A DNA stretch of 64,000 bases from Trifolium pratense. Taxonomy: Eukaryota > Streptophyta > Magnoliopsida > Fabales > Fabaceae. Every line of letters begins with the position of its first letter. Position 1 is the stretch's first letter. The notes beneath the pieces are model-generated. The model made no database searches. It was not told where the DNA came from and was given only the letters and a program-made list of their open reading frames with translations. Below, piece after piece: positions 36,290 to 48,384 of this stretch. The stretch covers positions 52,209,157-52,273,156 of the forward strand of contig NC_060059.1 of the NCBI RefSeq assembly GCF_020283565.1, written 5' to 3'. The translations under genes were made by a program, and so were the position numbers.

Positions 36290-38176
36290 AACTAAAAAAA
36301 AATATTATCCCACAAATTAAACAAAATGTAATAATATTAGATAAGATTAAGATAAGCATATCTTAGTGGAGAAAAATTATGATGGAAGGAAATCAATCTT
36401 TACTTGGAGTAGTGGTGTTATTTTTTCTTGGTGAATAGAGTACCTATGTTATATATTATTTGCTTAAGAGTAAGTAATTAAGTAAGACATATCAATCATA
36501 CATTATTATATATATACTCCAAAGTTCAAAGGCTAGAAGAAGTAATTATAAATTAAATACTAATTAACACAAGATATATATTGCTTAAACATATATAAAT
36601 AGATGCTTTAACAATAGTAGGTAGTATATTTTATAGGCTAATCATATATAGGAAGATAATTGAAAATATCATTAGCATTTTAAGCTGGCTTAAAAGGAAT
36701 AGGGGAAGACATAAATTATAATTACCTTGAGAAATAATAAGAGTTGTTTCAAGCTTTCAAAGAAGAAGATATGAAAATGGAATGTGAGACCAATTGAGCT
36801 TAATAAAGCAAAGACACCTATGCAAAGTTACAAAATTACCCTCGTATTTCCTTGAAAATATCATCTGCCTGCCCTTGTATAGTTTTTTCAATGATTTTAA
36901 TATGGATGGATATGAATATTAAAAAAGTAGTTTGTGTATATTTTGTTCCACTTTTAGGGAATGCAAAAATTGATTTTATGAAATTAATTTTGACGTCTTT
37001 ATATCATGTTTTTAGAGTAAAATTAGTTTTATCTTTATAGTTGATTTTTTTTTTTTTTACAATCTTTATAATTGATCTAGCTTGAAATTATAATTGCGAG
37101 TCTTTATCTCGTTTTAAGTCTCAAATTTATTGTTCAATTCACTTTTACATGAACGTATTTAATCAAACATAAATCACTTTATATTTAATTTATTTTAAAC
37201 TAAATATCAATTCTTTTAAAATTAAGTTTTGTCACCGTAAAACCAAACACACGCAAAGACAAATCATTATGTTAAAAGGTAACACATAACAAATGTTATA
37301 ATCAAGTTTGTTACTCATTCTCTACTTCTATATCATTGTTCTATTCATCATTCTCTACTTTTATATCATTGTTTAGAGGGATATGAAATATGAAGAGACT
37401 ATTTTTTAGATAATACGTACCCTTTTCTAATTTGAATTGGATATCTTTTAGAAAATATATAGCCTATTATCTACATTTTTAACCATTAATGCAACAAATG
37501 TCTTATATGTAAAATTTATATGGCTAATATTTCAAAGAGATATTTCGGTGGGCAAAAAAACTCTGGCTTTAAATGGGATCCCCGCAAGTGGGGTGGGATT
37601 GGTCCCCTTGGATTACTCGATTCTAAGGCCGGATACCAAGTTTTAAAAAAAATATTTCGAAGAGATTAGGTCTTAGCAACTAACAAGCTCAAAGAATTTT
37701 GAGCATCTAGATCTTGAAACACTAAACAAAGAAGGTAAAAAATTAGTCTTTTCTCGGACTTTGAAGTTCAAATTTAAACATCCATCGGAGATAAGAAGAC
37801 GGTTTTACATTTTATGCTGACATACACTTGGCAAGCATGCAAAATCGAAAACGGTTTTACATTTTTCCTAATTTCTCTATAAATAGAAATATCAAGATAA
37901 AATTTCGACAATTCATTTCCAAAAAAGAAAATCTGCCTAAACAGAAAAAATACTCACACACAAACACATATAAACGAACAAAGGATACATTCTTAGTGGT
38001 TGTAATTCTCAATTGATTAATGAAACTCACCATTCGCATTCAGGGCAATTTTACTTTTTACGTTAATTTACATTTCAGGCACTTTAGAATTTAGGTAATC
38101 AAAAACACCAAGACAATCAAAATTATATATCGCAAACCTGTTAATTAAGAATCCAACAAAAATCTAATTTAAGTCA
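36290..38176. other. ABCG22 upstream region
   Basis: The minus strand has an intron acceptor (ttttttttag) two bases before the ABCG22 ATG and a donor (tctcaag|gtaatt) near 36724, so a 5' UTR intron of about 430 bp is likely. Promoter elements could not be fixed. A GC-richer repeat-like segment (about 37548-37650) and AT-rich DNA follow. No other gene was recognised. Confidence 0.5.
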
Positions 38177-38616
38177 TGTTGGGGTTGATTGCAATGAAGG
38201 AAAAAAGGTCAAGGAAATTATATTTGAGAAGTCCCGCATTGCTTAGAAAAGTGAAGAGTGGAGGAGCTCAATGCTATATAAAGAGACCTCAAGTTCCTTG
38301 TTTCAACACACCAAACAGTAGCACTTTATCAACAATTTAAGTTTATATTTGTGTCGTTTTTCTTTTCTCTTATGCTCTTGTTTAAGAGTATTTGAGATGT
38401 AGTTCAAATATTTACTTTGGAGAGTGTGGGTGTACTGGGGCATGAGGTGGTTGAGAGTGAAGTCTATATGTTGTAACAATTTTCACATAGTGTTTATTCT
38501 CTGGTTGTCGGTTTTGACAACGGCCGTAGTTTTTTCTCCGTTTTTGGAGTTTCCACGTTATATTCTTGTGTTGTGATTGCATTCTTTTATTTTCTCTATG
38601 CTTGTTTTTCTCAACA
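38177..38616 (+). repeat. 5' LTR of element A (440 bp)
   Basis: TG...CA ends with a TATA box at about 38275-38283 (tatataaag). It lacks an 18-bp segment present after position 39780 in the 3' LTR. Confidence 0.85.
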
Positions 38617-38756
38617 ACTGGTATCAGCGCTCCTGGTTTGATTCAGGAGGAGGGAGTTCCGCTGTGAAGTTTAGGTTAGAGAAAATTGATGTTTGGCTTG
38701 TGGAAAATCAAGTCAAGGATGTGCTGATGCAATCTAGGTTACACAAGGTCAACCTA

Positions 38757-38890
38757 GAGAGACGGTGGTAATAATACTCGACATCAGTTTGGAGAGGCGG
38801 TGCTAAGAATACTCGACATCAGTCTGGAGAGGCGGTGGTAATAATACTTGACATCAGTCTGAAGAGGCGGTGCTAATAATACTCGGGTTA
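38757..38890 (+). repeat. 35-bp tandem repeat, about four copies, in element A
   Basis: Units beginning gagaggcggtg and ending actcgacatcagtctg start near 38757, 38792, 38827 and 38862. A single unit-like copy is present in element B, so the array expanded in A. Confidence 0.8.
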
Positions 38891-39762
38891 CGTCTGAAAC
38901 AACAACTTATTATGAGGATGCGGAGGTGCTAGTGCAAGCTCGAAATCGGTGGAGTGTTGAGTCATGGACTTTGGAAGCTCCTATCACATGTGTTTGAAGA
39001 AGAAATACTTTTGAATCCCTAGAGCTAGTTGAAAGTGGAGTTGTTCATCTTGAAGACGGGAAAGTTTGTAAGGTTCAAGGTATGGGTGAGTTTCTTTTAA
39101 CACGATGCGAGGTATTTTCTTGAACTTTGATGCATGGATAGTAGGTAGATACTTGTTAGATAGTTCTACTATTATTGGTTATGCATCGGTTACTAGCGGT
39201 GATTCTCATGTTTTGATTAAGTTATGGATCTTTGGTTGGGTACTTGTTAGTGACATGAGTTTAGTTTGGCTAGTGAAACAAAGTTTACTAGGTGATGTAA
39301 CTAAACTGGAATTGTTGGAGCCTAACAATGGTCTGAACGTGGTTTCAGAGAAGTTTGAAGTTGTTCAGGTGGCACATGGGCATCGGTTGACATGGATGCA
39401 AGTTGTGTGATGAAAGCTTGCAGGCATTGGTTGGCATTGATGCAAGGTACGCGGTTATCTCGATGGTTGATGAACTTCCGTAGAAAGCTAACATGGAAGT
39501 TACACCATTAATTTTCAGCAAGGTTTCGAGATGAAATTCTTGGGATGGTTTAGTTCCAAGTGAAGAAAATTCTTGGGATGGTTTAGTTCCAAGTGGAGTG
39601 TACTTTGTATGGTGGAGTATGATAATTTAATTTGTCGGTATAGACAATAAGAATTATGATTGTCGGTGAAGACAATGATTGTCGGTATAGACAATGGAAG
39701 CAGAATTTTGATTTTCGGTGTAGACAATGAAGATTGAAGACCATTACAATCAAGGTGGAGAT

Positions 39763-40328
39763 TGTTGGGGTTGATTGCAATGTAAGTCCCACATTGCTAA
39801 TGAAGGAAAAAATGTCAAGGAAATTATATTTGAGAAGTCCCACATTGCTTAGAAAAGTGAAGAGTGGAGGAGCTCAATGCTATATAAAGAGACCTCAAGT
39901 TCCTTGTTTCAACACACCAAACAGTAGCACTTTGTAAACACTTTAAGTTTATATTTGTGTCGTTTTTCTTTTCACTTATGCTCTTGTTTAAGAGTATTTG
40001 AGATATAGTTCAAATATTTACTTTGGATAGTGTGAGTGTACTAGGGCATGGAGTGGTTGAGAGTGAATTCTATATGTTGTAACAATTTTCACATAGTGTT
40101 TATTCTCTGGTTGCCGGTTTTGACAATGGTCGTGGTTTATTCTCAAATATTTACTTTGGATAGTGTGAGTGTACTAGGGCATGGAGTGGTTGAGAGTGAA
40201 GTCTATATGTTGTAACAATTTTCACATAGTGTTTATTATCTGGTTGTCGGTTTTGACAATGGTCGTGGTTTTTTCTATTGTGTTGTGATTGCATTCTTTT
40301 ATTTTCTCTATGCCTGTTTTTCCCAACA
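39763..40328 (+). repeat. 3' LTR of element A (566 bp, internal duplication)
   Basis: Matches the 5' LTR but contains a tandem duplication of about 120 bp: tcaaatatttactttggata starts near 40010 and again near 40143, each followed by the agtgtgagtgtactagggca segment. This accounts for most of the length difference. Confidence 0.8.
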
Positions 40329-41608
40329 AGTCCAATATATTTATCACTGAATTCGTTTTCAAAATGATCTTCTAATTCAAAGTTTTAACTTTTAAAATTC
40401 TTGAGAAAAAGCTCTAGAATTTCAAATATGACCCTGCATACCATATAAGAATACCAAAAAAAAAATGAAAATTCACGGAAGAATAAATAAACCTAAAAAT
40501 TAACTAAAGGAAATCAATAAATAAATTTCGAAGTATGGTATCGATTCAATATGGATAGAAGACACAAAATTCCCGATGTCCATTATAAACAATATGAATA
40601 ACAAGACAAAAATGTATATGAACGTTAGTTAAGTCGCATGAACATGACAAATTAATGTACACGAGCTCGTATCACCATAATCAAATGTAATTAAAAGTTT
40701 ACACATTTAGCAGAATTGTTGGATACATAGTATCATGCAGTTTTGTTGGATACATAGTAGAATTGACACTCTAAAATTCATAACTCCATCTAAACACACT
40801 CCAAGAGTATAGATAAATAACAAACTCCAAAATACCCAAATTTTTTTTCCTTTTTCCAATTTTTTTTTTATTTACAATGGAGCTGATGATCGAACCTACG
40901 ATACCTAGCATACTACCCAAATCTCTTAACACTAAACCAAACATAGTAACTTTCTTTTTCCAAATTTTAGAGTCCATACAGTTGTATCATCTAGGAAGTT
41001 TCCACGAAACTTCGTAAACATGAATTTGTTCTTACATATTGAAGAAAAAATACATGGGAAGGACGATATTGATTAACACTTGACATCCTCAAAGCTATCA
41101 TAAATCCAAAAATATATATTCACCGTACCTCATTGCTAATATACTATATATTAATTAAGAACAAAAATGTATACTCTTCATACCCACACTATTTTTGTAC
41201 ACAAAACTCCAAAACAAGTTTACCTCTTGTATAGGTAATCTAGGAATAGCAATTAGAACTCAAATGTAGAATGCAAAGGTCTCTCTCTAACCCAGCAAAT
41301 ACAACTTCGTTTGCTAGCTTATGTCACATTAGGAGTACATTATTAGCCGGCATATGAGCCATGGATCCATCTTTAATGTGACCACATAATGTTAAACTCA
41401 TTTAATTCATCAAAAACAAATTAGAAACCATTGCTATATCTCTATCTGAAACGTCAAACTCAAAGAACTAGTTGGTAGAGAAAACACTCAAACACTATAT
41501 GGCTTTGTATGGAAAATTGAAAAAAAATTATAATATAGTCAAATATGCCTTGACTTTACGTGCATGTATCCGATCATACTCTACGTACCTAACCTAACAT
41601 AATATAGA
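40329..41608. other. Intergenic, no gene recognised
   Basis: AT-rich. 40865-40940 resembles a decayed tRNA-derived SINE on the minus strand (gatcgaacctacg). No other structure is supported. Confidence 0.5.
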
Positions 41609-41928
41609 GGGGTTGATTGCAATGTAAGTCTCACATTGGTAATGAAGGAAAAAATGTTAAGGAAATTATATTGGAGAAGTCACATGTTGCTTAAAGAAGT
41701 GAAGGGTGGAGGAGTTTAATGCTATATATATATATATATACTTTAAATTCCTTGTTTCAAAACACCAAACAGTAGCACCTTTAAACACTTTTAAGTTTGT
41801 ATTTGTGTCTTAATTTATTTTTCTCTTATGCTCTTGTTTTAGAGTATTTGAAATGTAGTTAAAATATTTACTTTGAAGAGTGTGTGTGTGGTGAGGTCAT
41901 ATGGTGTTTGAGAGTGAAGTCTTTGTAG
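41609..41928 (+). mobile_element. Truncated LTR of element A family
   Basis: Starts ggggttgattgcaatgtaag and follows the element A LTR through gtgaagtctt, with about 15 percent divergence and a (TA)n expansion at 41725-41740. The last third of the LTR is missing and no interior is attached. Confidence 0.75.
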
Positions 41929-41929
41929 G

Positions 41930-42255
41930 GTTAATTAGTTAGACCCAACTTCCAAATTTTAAGATGGTATTAGATGTTGGGTCATGAGGATTTCGGAGAT
42001 CATCACATCGTGTCTTGAACAACTACAGAAGTGGGTTAGACACCACATTTTTACCAATCTTCCCCTCAAGTGTGAGTTCATCCATTCTTATGAGTCATCT
42101 GCTATCAGATTCTCGTTATCGGATCACTTACTATTTATATCCACGCACAAAATTTAATAGTGCGGGATGTAAGGGAGTGTTGAGAAGTCCTCATCTTAAA
42201 AGTCGATTTTATATGGTTGACTTAGACTCAACTTCCGATTCTATTAAGAAACAAA
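41930..42255 (+). mobile_element. TRIM-like miniature retroelement, plus orientation
   Basis: It carries a degenerate atggtatta primer-site-like motif after an LTR-like start, and an interior (tatttatatccacgcac, gagtgttgagaagtcctc) that is the reverse complement of the copies at 46842-47520 and 49567-49890. Short LTR-like ends (agacccaacttcc / agactcaacttcc) are direct repeats. Confidence 0.6.
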
Positions 42256-42570
42256 ATTGAACTTTTTATGCAAAGAGTTTAAATTTAGTCCATATATATT
42301 AGCTCCGAAATAAAACTTTTAGAATTTAAGAAAACAATATTTTCCCTAGGTCGAGAATATTCAGTATTAATTAGGAGAAGGACCTGTTTGGCATAAGCCG
42401 ATTTTTCTTTGAATAACAAAAGCTAATTTTGATATCCCATATGTCAATATGTGCATATACTTGCAATCAACTTTAAACCGAAGTCTTGCGTCAAAATAAT
42501 AAATTAAATCAAAGTAACTGGTTGACACAATTATAATAACAGCTATATTCAGCTTTTCCCTTATAATAAT

Positions 42571-43260
42571 TGTTGTGAATTCGTCTATAAAAATCACACC
42601 AATAAAAGAACTTGATGTGTGGAGCAATAGAACGGCAACCAATGATTAAGCGGAATAAGCAATAATAATAATAGATAAACAAGATAAAGGAGAAGAAAGA
42701 ACACGATAATTTGTTTACCCAGTTCGGTCCAATAATGACCTAGTCTGGGGGAGAGAGCAGCCCCTCCGTTCCACTATATCAAAGAGTAACGCTACAAAGA
42801 AATTCCCAATTGGGTTACAAGAATTAATCCTAATTCTACCCAAAACCCGAATCTCTTCCCGTGGCCAAGAGACTCAATTTGATAAGTGTTTCCCAAGGTG
42901 TAATCAATCCCCTTTGCCCAACCCTAGAGTTATACCAAGAGACAACCCCTCTTGTTTCTCTCTAAAACCCTAGCCTTGTGTCGGCGGCAAATCCTAATTG
43001 AAAACCCTACATTGTTGCTCCCTTTCTCTCTCTCTCTCTCAATTTTTCTATGAATAAAGCACTCCCTATTTATAGAAAAATAATATGCCAAAAAATTAGT
43101 AACAAATCTGTTTTAAAATAAAACAAATCCAAGTCAAAGTATCTTCCAAGAAAATATATTTTTTTTTTCCAAAAAATCTTCAAAACATCAAAGATGCAAA
43201 AAGATTCAACAAAGATTTTTTTTGACTTCTTGTAACTGAGATTTCAAGGCATATCCAACA
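42571..43260 (-). repeat. 3' LTR of element B
   Basis: TGTTG...CCAACA in plus-strand reading. It contains a (CT)n tract at 43025-43041 and a TATA-like region (tatttatag) near 43070. Confidence 0.85.
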
Positions 43261-44753
43261 ATTCTCCACCTTGCCTTTAAATCGATGGTGATCCGATCAA
43301 CCACCGTGCTGCTCTCTCCATCTTGAACCTCTATTCAAGATCACCGGATCGTACCTCCCTCTTCATCCTCGGAATGCCTTCCGCTCTCATGAAGATCTTG
43401 CATCCCACTACCATAGGATTTTAGGTAGCCCCACAAGATTCACCGCACCCTCTTCAGACTCCGAAGTGGTCAACTCCGTACCTCCCTGAAGAAACGCTTG
43501 CTCCCAACTATCATCGGAATTTTAGATATCTCAACAAGCTCCACCATCCCTCTTTAGCCCCCGGATTGTGCCTTTTCCGTCCTCCTGAAGAATCACTTGC
43601 CTCCGACTATCCATGGATTTTTGCGATAGCCCTACAAGCCTTCACCACTCTTCGACCCCGGAATGCCTTCCGTACTCTCGAAGTTTTGCTTGGCTCCAAA
43701 CCAACCTTGGAATTTTAGGCGGTTCCACAAGCTGCAACATCAAACTCTCCTTGTATCCAACTACCTCCAGCAGTCTCACAAGTTACCAAGTCTGATCACC
43801 TGTTGCTTTCAATTGCCTCCCTGAAGATCCTCTTAAGGTCTTGCACTTCTTCAGCCACAATTGAAACATAACCCACAAGGTCTCCATGGTCATCCCCTTT
43901 GGTTCAACAATACCACTCTCCTCCCTATCTCCGATTAGATAGCCAAGAGCTAATGTTGACTGTCTACCACTATTGGAAGACTCCACCTCAAACCGAGTTT
44001 CCACCAAAGTATACTCACCATGATCTCCACCTTGTAACACGCAAGACCTCTTAAACTCCTCTGAAACATACTTCAAGTTATTGTTAGTCTCCAACAATTC
44101 CAGTTCAGTTCAACACCTAGTAAACCTTGTTCACTAGTCCAACTAAACTCATGTCACTAACAGGTCCACCCGAAGTCCCACAACTCAACCACATTATGAG
44201 AATCACCGCTAGTTATAGATGCATGACCAACTATCTTTGCATCTAAGTTTAGGAACATACCTCACATCGTGTAAAGAAACTAATGATTGCCAAACTTCGT
44301 AGGACAAACTGAACTCATACCTTGAACCTTCAAGCTATACGTTTTCAAGATGAACGACTCCATCTTCAACTAGTTCTAGAGTCTCAAAGTATTCCTTCTT
44401 TGACCACATGTGATAGGAGTATCCAACGTCCATGACTCAACACTCCACCGGTTCCTAACTTCCACTAGCATCTCCGCATCCTCATAATAAAGTTGTTGTT
44501 TCAGAAGTAACCCGAGTATTATTACCACCGCCTCTCCAGGCCGACCGTCTTCTTCACCATCTCCATTAACTTTTTATCTTCGAGGTACCGGATAACAACA
44601 CTCCATGTTTTACCCATCATCCCGAACATTAAAATTGCTTCCATCTTCACTTTCCACAATTCCAAATTGCTTTCGGAAAGTCCCTCGATATCCGACTTAT
44701 AACCCATGGTGCTCACTTCAAATTGTTCCAATTGCCCCACGGTGGGCGCCAAT

Positions 44754-45446
44754 TGTTGTGAATTCGTCTTAAAATCACACCAATAAAAGAACTTGATGTG
44801 TGGAGCAATAGAACGGCAACCAATGATTAAGCGGAATAAGCAATAATAATAATAATAGATAAACAAGATAAAGGAGAAGAAAGAACACGATAATTTGTTT
44901 ACCCAGTTCGGTCCAATAATGACCTAGTCTGGGGGAGAGAGCAGCCCCTCCGTTCCACTATATCAAAGAGTAACGCTACAAAGAAATTCCCAATTGGGTT
45001 ACAAGAATTAATCCTAATTCTACCCAAAACCCGAATCTCTTCCCGTGGCCAAGAGACTCAATTTGATAAGTGTTTCCCAAGGTGTAATCAATCCCCTTTG
45101 CCCAACCCTAGAGTTATACCAAGAGACAACCCCTCTTGTTTCTCTCTAAAACCCTAGCCTTGTGTCGGCGGCAAATCCTAATTGAAAACCCTACATTGTT
45201 GCTCCCTTTCTCTCTCTCTCTCTCTCAATTTTTCTATGAATAAAGCACTCCCTATTTATAGAAAAATAATATACCAAAAAATTAGTAACAAATCTGTTTT
45301 AAAATAAAACAAATCCAAGTCAAAGTATCTTCCAAGAAATTTTTTTTTTTTTTTCCAAAAAATCTTCAAAACATCAAAGATGCAAAAAGATTCAACAAAG
45401 ATTTTTTTTGACTTCTTGTAACTGAGATTTCAAGGCATATCCAACA
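44754..45446 (-). repeat. 5' LTR of element B
   Basis: Nearly identical to 42571-43260. Differences are a few short-repeat length changes (extra ata unit, extra tc pair, T-run length) and isolated bases. The primer-binding site lies immediately outside it at about 44735-44753. Confidence 0.85.
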
Positions 45447-45599
45447 ATAATAGTAAAACAATTTTAGCGATATTATTAATATCCGTAATCACTCTTCACA
45501 AAAAAAAATTAGCGAGATGAAATCCTATTCTAGAAAAGTTGTCACAGGAAAACAATAACTTTAGATGGCACCCAAAATTTTCACACTTCGACACGAATG

Positions 45600-45840
45600 G
45601 TTGGACTTTTACTCACATATATAATATGACATGAGTAGTTCCTTGTAGTTTTGCATGGAGTGTGTTTTATGAATGGTGTATTGACCCTTTTGATTGTATA
45701 ACTAGATAGCTTTTGGTAGGAATTGGGTTGGGCGGAGTACTACCTGTACTATTCCTGCATGAATGGATTGAGTATCTCTTGTACTTTCTCCATTTCATTA
45801 TTTTTATATATATATTTCTATTTCGCTGTTAAAAAAAAAC
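45600..45840 (+). mobile_element. LINE 3' UTR remnant
   Basis: Ends with ttgtactttctccatttc, a TA-rich stretch and ctgtt followed by an A run, parallel to the LINE tail at 13440-13551. No coding part is left. Confidence 0.5.
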
Positions 45841-45900
45841 ACTAAAAAACTATAATTACTAACCAATTAGAAAAATATTACTAACGGACCAATTACAAAA

Positions 45901-46080
45901 ATATTAGGACAAAACTTACATGCATTTCTTACTTTTCCTTTTACAAAGAGGTAGTTTTTTTTATTAAAAATAATTTTCTTTTATTTTTTCAAAATGAAAA
46001 AACGCAAATAACCACCTCTTTGTGAGTGGAAAAGTAAGAAATACATGTATGGAAATGCATGTAAGTTTTGTCCAAAATAT
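45901..46080. repeat. Hairpin-forming inverted repeat (MITE-like)
   Basis: Left arm 45907-45957 (ggacaaaacttacatgcat, acaaagaggt) and right arm 46012-46073 (acctctttgtg, gcatgtaagttttgtcc) are complementary. The right arm has a short extra segment. Confidence 0.65.
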
Positions 46081-46202
46081 TATTAACAGGTTTGAGACCC
46101 TAAAAATTTATTGGCAAAAAAAGCATTCAGTAATTATGGCGGGCATATCTCTAGTTAACCAATTTATTAGTTATGGAGGGTAACTTAGACCGTTGACTCG
46201 GA

Positions 46203-46434
46203 CTCTTTTGGATTAGCTTATTTTTGAGCTTATCCAAACAGTTGATGTAATAAAAATTAGGTTTAATGTTATTTTATGTGTAAAAAAAAAAGCTATTTTA
46301 TAAGTCACACTAGTGAAAATTATATTTTTATAAGTTATTTTATCATAAACTACCTTGACAAACCGATAATAATACATAAAAATTGCATAAGCCGTTTGTA
46401 TAAGCTAAAAAATAAGCTAATTCAAATGGGTCCT
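46203..46434. mobile_element. MITE (ttggattagcttatttttg type)
   Basis: Left end cttttggattagcttattt and right end aaataagctaattcaaatgg are inverted. Related half-copies lie in the PPR, CRTISO and ABCG22 introns. Confidence 0.6.
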
Positions 46435-46522
46435 AAATGTGATCGAGTACATTCCTTAATATGTGTAATTTAGTCTGTTTTTGTTTATCTATCATTGTAG
46501 GGGAATAAATACAAACAAACAA

Positions 46523-46650
46523 ATGTCGTTGAGTTAACTCAGTTAGTAAGGACATCACATTATATACGCAGAACCGAAGTTCGAATTTCAGATACTTCAT
46601 TTATTCACCTTTAAGGTTGAATTTATAGCCATTAACCTATGTAAAAAAAA
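46523..46650 (+). mobile_element. tRNA-derived SINE with 14-bp target duplication
   Basis: A-box-like gttaactcagttagtaagg, B-box-like gaagttcgaatttc, a conserved tail (cattaacctatgt) and an A run. Flanking atacaaacaaacaa at 46509-46522 and 46651-46664 is the target duplication. Confidence 0.8.
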
Positions 46651-46841
46651 ATACAAACAAACAATTAAAGATGTTTAAAAAAAAAAAGTAAAGATGTATA
46701 TACAATTTTCTCATTATTGATCCAAAATTGATGATGTTTGGCAAATGTGATAAGTACAATGATGCAATTTTGTACTAAATGATCGAATTGATGATGTCTG
46801 GCAAATGTCATGAGTAAAAACAAACAAGCAGTCAAGTGGAG

Positions 46842-47520
46842 TATTAGATTAGCATAACTCATTCTTATAAAACTGACTTATAAGGTGAGAATTGCATCTA
46901 GTATATATAAATACTATATTCGGGCCTTCTTGCAATCGATGTGGAACTTCTTAGCACACCCTCTCACGCTCAGCATTATTAGGCTTGGTGCGTGGATATA
47001 AACGGTGGGTGGTCCGATAGCGGAATCCTGATGATGTGGCTCAATGGATCATGGAGAAACTCTGATATCATCTTAGAATTTGTGAGACTTATACTCAACA
47101 ACAAAAGCTAGCTTGAGAGTTGAGGTTTGAACTACACTTATAAAAGTTATTCATGTCATATCTTTAGCCAATGTGCGACTTATAACACACACCCTCACGT
47201 CCAGAGCTGAACAAGCTGGAACGTGGAATCAACAACAACGAGTAGCTGAACCCACTTGGGTTGGTGCATTGATATTGGCTTGGGACCTGGGAGTGTGCTC
47301 CTCTTAAGGTCTGAGGATCGATTCTCTCTGGTGCCAGTTTGGGTGGGCTAATTTAGCTTTTTCAAAAAAAAAAAAACAACGGGTAGCCCAAATATGGGAG
47401 GTCTCTACAAGAAATAACAAATGAATCTATGATAGGCTCTGATATCATATTAGATTAGCCTAACACATCTTACAAAATTGACTTGTAAGCTAAAAATTGC
47501 CTCTAATATATAAACACTTA
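46842..47520 (-). mobile_element. TRIM-like retroelement array, minus orientation
   Basis: LTR-like segments starting tattagattagc at 46842 and 47449 are direct repeats, and a degenerate third copy is near 47076-47150. Directly before the right-hand copy is ctctgatatcat, a degenerate reverse complement of the tRNA-Met primer site. A second ctctgatatcat before the 47076 copy suggests two elements sharing an LTR. No protein is encoded. Confidence 0.65.
47242..47378 (+). mobile_element. SINE inserted in the TRIM array
   Basis: tRNA-like head (agctgaacccacttgggttg, B-box-like aggatcgattc) and an A run at about 47367-47378. Flanks acaacgagtag and acaacgggtag form a near-perfect 11-bp target duplication. 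Confidence 0.65.
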
Positions 47521-48384
47521 TTCACGCATCGAAGCGGTTTGTGGCAAAAAGTATGGTCGGTACAAAATTGTTCAATTATATTCAAATTAAGAAGGGCGTG
47601 GACAACAAAAATGCTGGCCTAATTAAAAAGGGCTTGTTTGGTTCGGTGGTTCATGTACGATTAAGATTTTGTTTGTGTATTATGAGTATGTGACATTTGG
47701 TTGTAAATGGTTGATCTCTTTCCATCCAAATGTCCATTTCATCCAAAGAGGATTATACGTAATCCCACTATTTTGGATTATCATACACTTGTTCCAATCA
47801 AATTAATTATTTCTATTTTCTAATTTTATTTTTCAAAGGAGTTGTACTTATCCGCTTATTCTGTTGATTGAATTTCAAAGAATAAAATTAATTGAAGTCT
47901 TCAATTTTTCTGTTGATTTGATTGTCTTCATAATGATGTTGTATTATTATACTCCAATTTTCAAAGAGTTTTTTTTCATAATTTCTCATGCATACTATTT
48001 AAATTCTTCACTACTAAACTAAATTTATTTGCTTATTTTCAAAGAGTTATCTAGATATATAATTCAAATTAATTAGTGATGTAAAACATTAAATTAGTAT
48101 CTTTTATAAAAAAAGTACATTAATTAGTATTATACTAGTACTATATAATAATAAAATTATAGTACATATTTTTGTGTTGAAATTCCGTAATAACTCATTT
48201 TATTTTATTTTGGTAAATAACCATAGTACCTCATTTAGAATACTGACAATCAAGCTTTTTGCTACATGCAGGTAGGAGAAGGGATCCTCTCCGGTAACAT
48301 CATCTATAAACGAAATCATGGTCATTTATATTTACATTGTGAACAGTATCTTATATTATAAATTACATTATTATTTCTCTATCC
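47521..48384. other. Intergenic, no gene recognised
   Basis: AT-rich DNA with no long frame, no clear repeat boundary and no RNA gene that I can see. Confidence 0.5.

Larger units (their letters stand above)
38177..40328 (+). mobile_element. Non-autonomous copia-type LTR element A
   Basis: 5' LTR 38177-38616 and 3' LTR 39763-40328 both begin TGTTGGGG and end CAACA. The primer-binding site actggtatcagcgctcc (tRNA-Met type) follows the 5' LTR, and a polypurine tract (caaggtggagat) precedes the 3' LTR. Flanks agtca and agtcc are a near-perfect 5-bp target duplication. The 1146-bp interior keeps a gag start (KFRLEKIDVW), a protease-region remnant (ESWTL, then LELVESGVVHLED) and a GAG-pre-integrase remnant (DSHVLIKLW, LLGDVTKLE). 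Integrase core, reverse transcriptase and RNase H are absent. The frames contain stops. Movement must depend on another element's proteins. Confidence 0.85.
42571..45446 (-). mobile_element. Non-autonomous copia-type LTR element B
   Basis: LTRs at 42571-43260 and 44754-45446 are nearly identical (690 and 693 bp) and flanked by a perfect 5-bp target duplication ataat (42566-42570 and 45447-45451). On the minus strand the primer-binding site is TTGGCGCCCACCGTGG and the polypurine tract caaggtggagaat. The interior (43261-44753) is related to that of element A, including the gag start (SESNLELWKVKMEAIL), the protease-region DTP/TCG remnant and the GAG-pre-integrase portion, but has another LTR family and another primer site. 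Reverse transcriptase and the integrase core are absent. The near-identical LTRs imply recent movement. Confidence 0.88.

Noticed and set aside
37548..37650. Possible structured RNA or small gene
   Set aside because: GC-richer than its flanks, with a short ccccgcaagtgggg hairpin, but no box motifs, frame or duplication support a call.
38757..38890. CRISPR-like array
   Set aside because: The 35-bp units are contiguous, with no spacers, and lie inside a plant retroelement.
43613..44097. Short frames on both strands in element B
   Set aside because: They fall in the non-coding or decayed interior of the non-autonomous retroelement. The only recognisable coding remnants are those described for element B.
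46531..46590. Possible functional tRNA gene
   Set aside because: A- and B-box-like motifs are present, but the acceptor stem and anticodon arm do not fold and an A run plus target duplication show a SINE. The same holds for 31832-31936 and 54681-54823.
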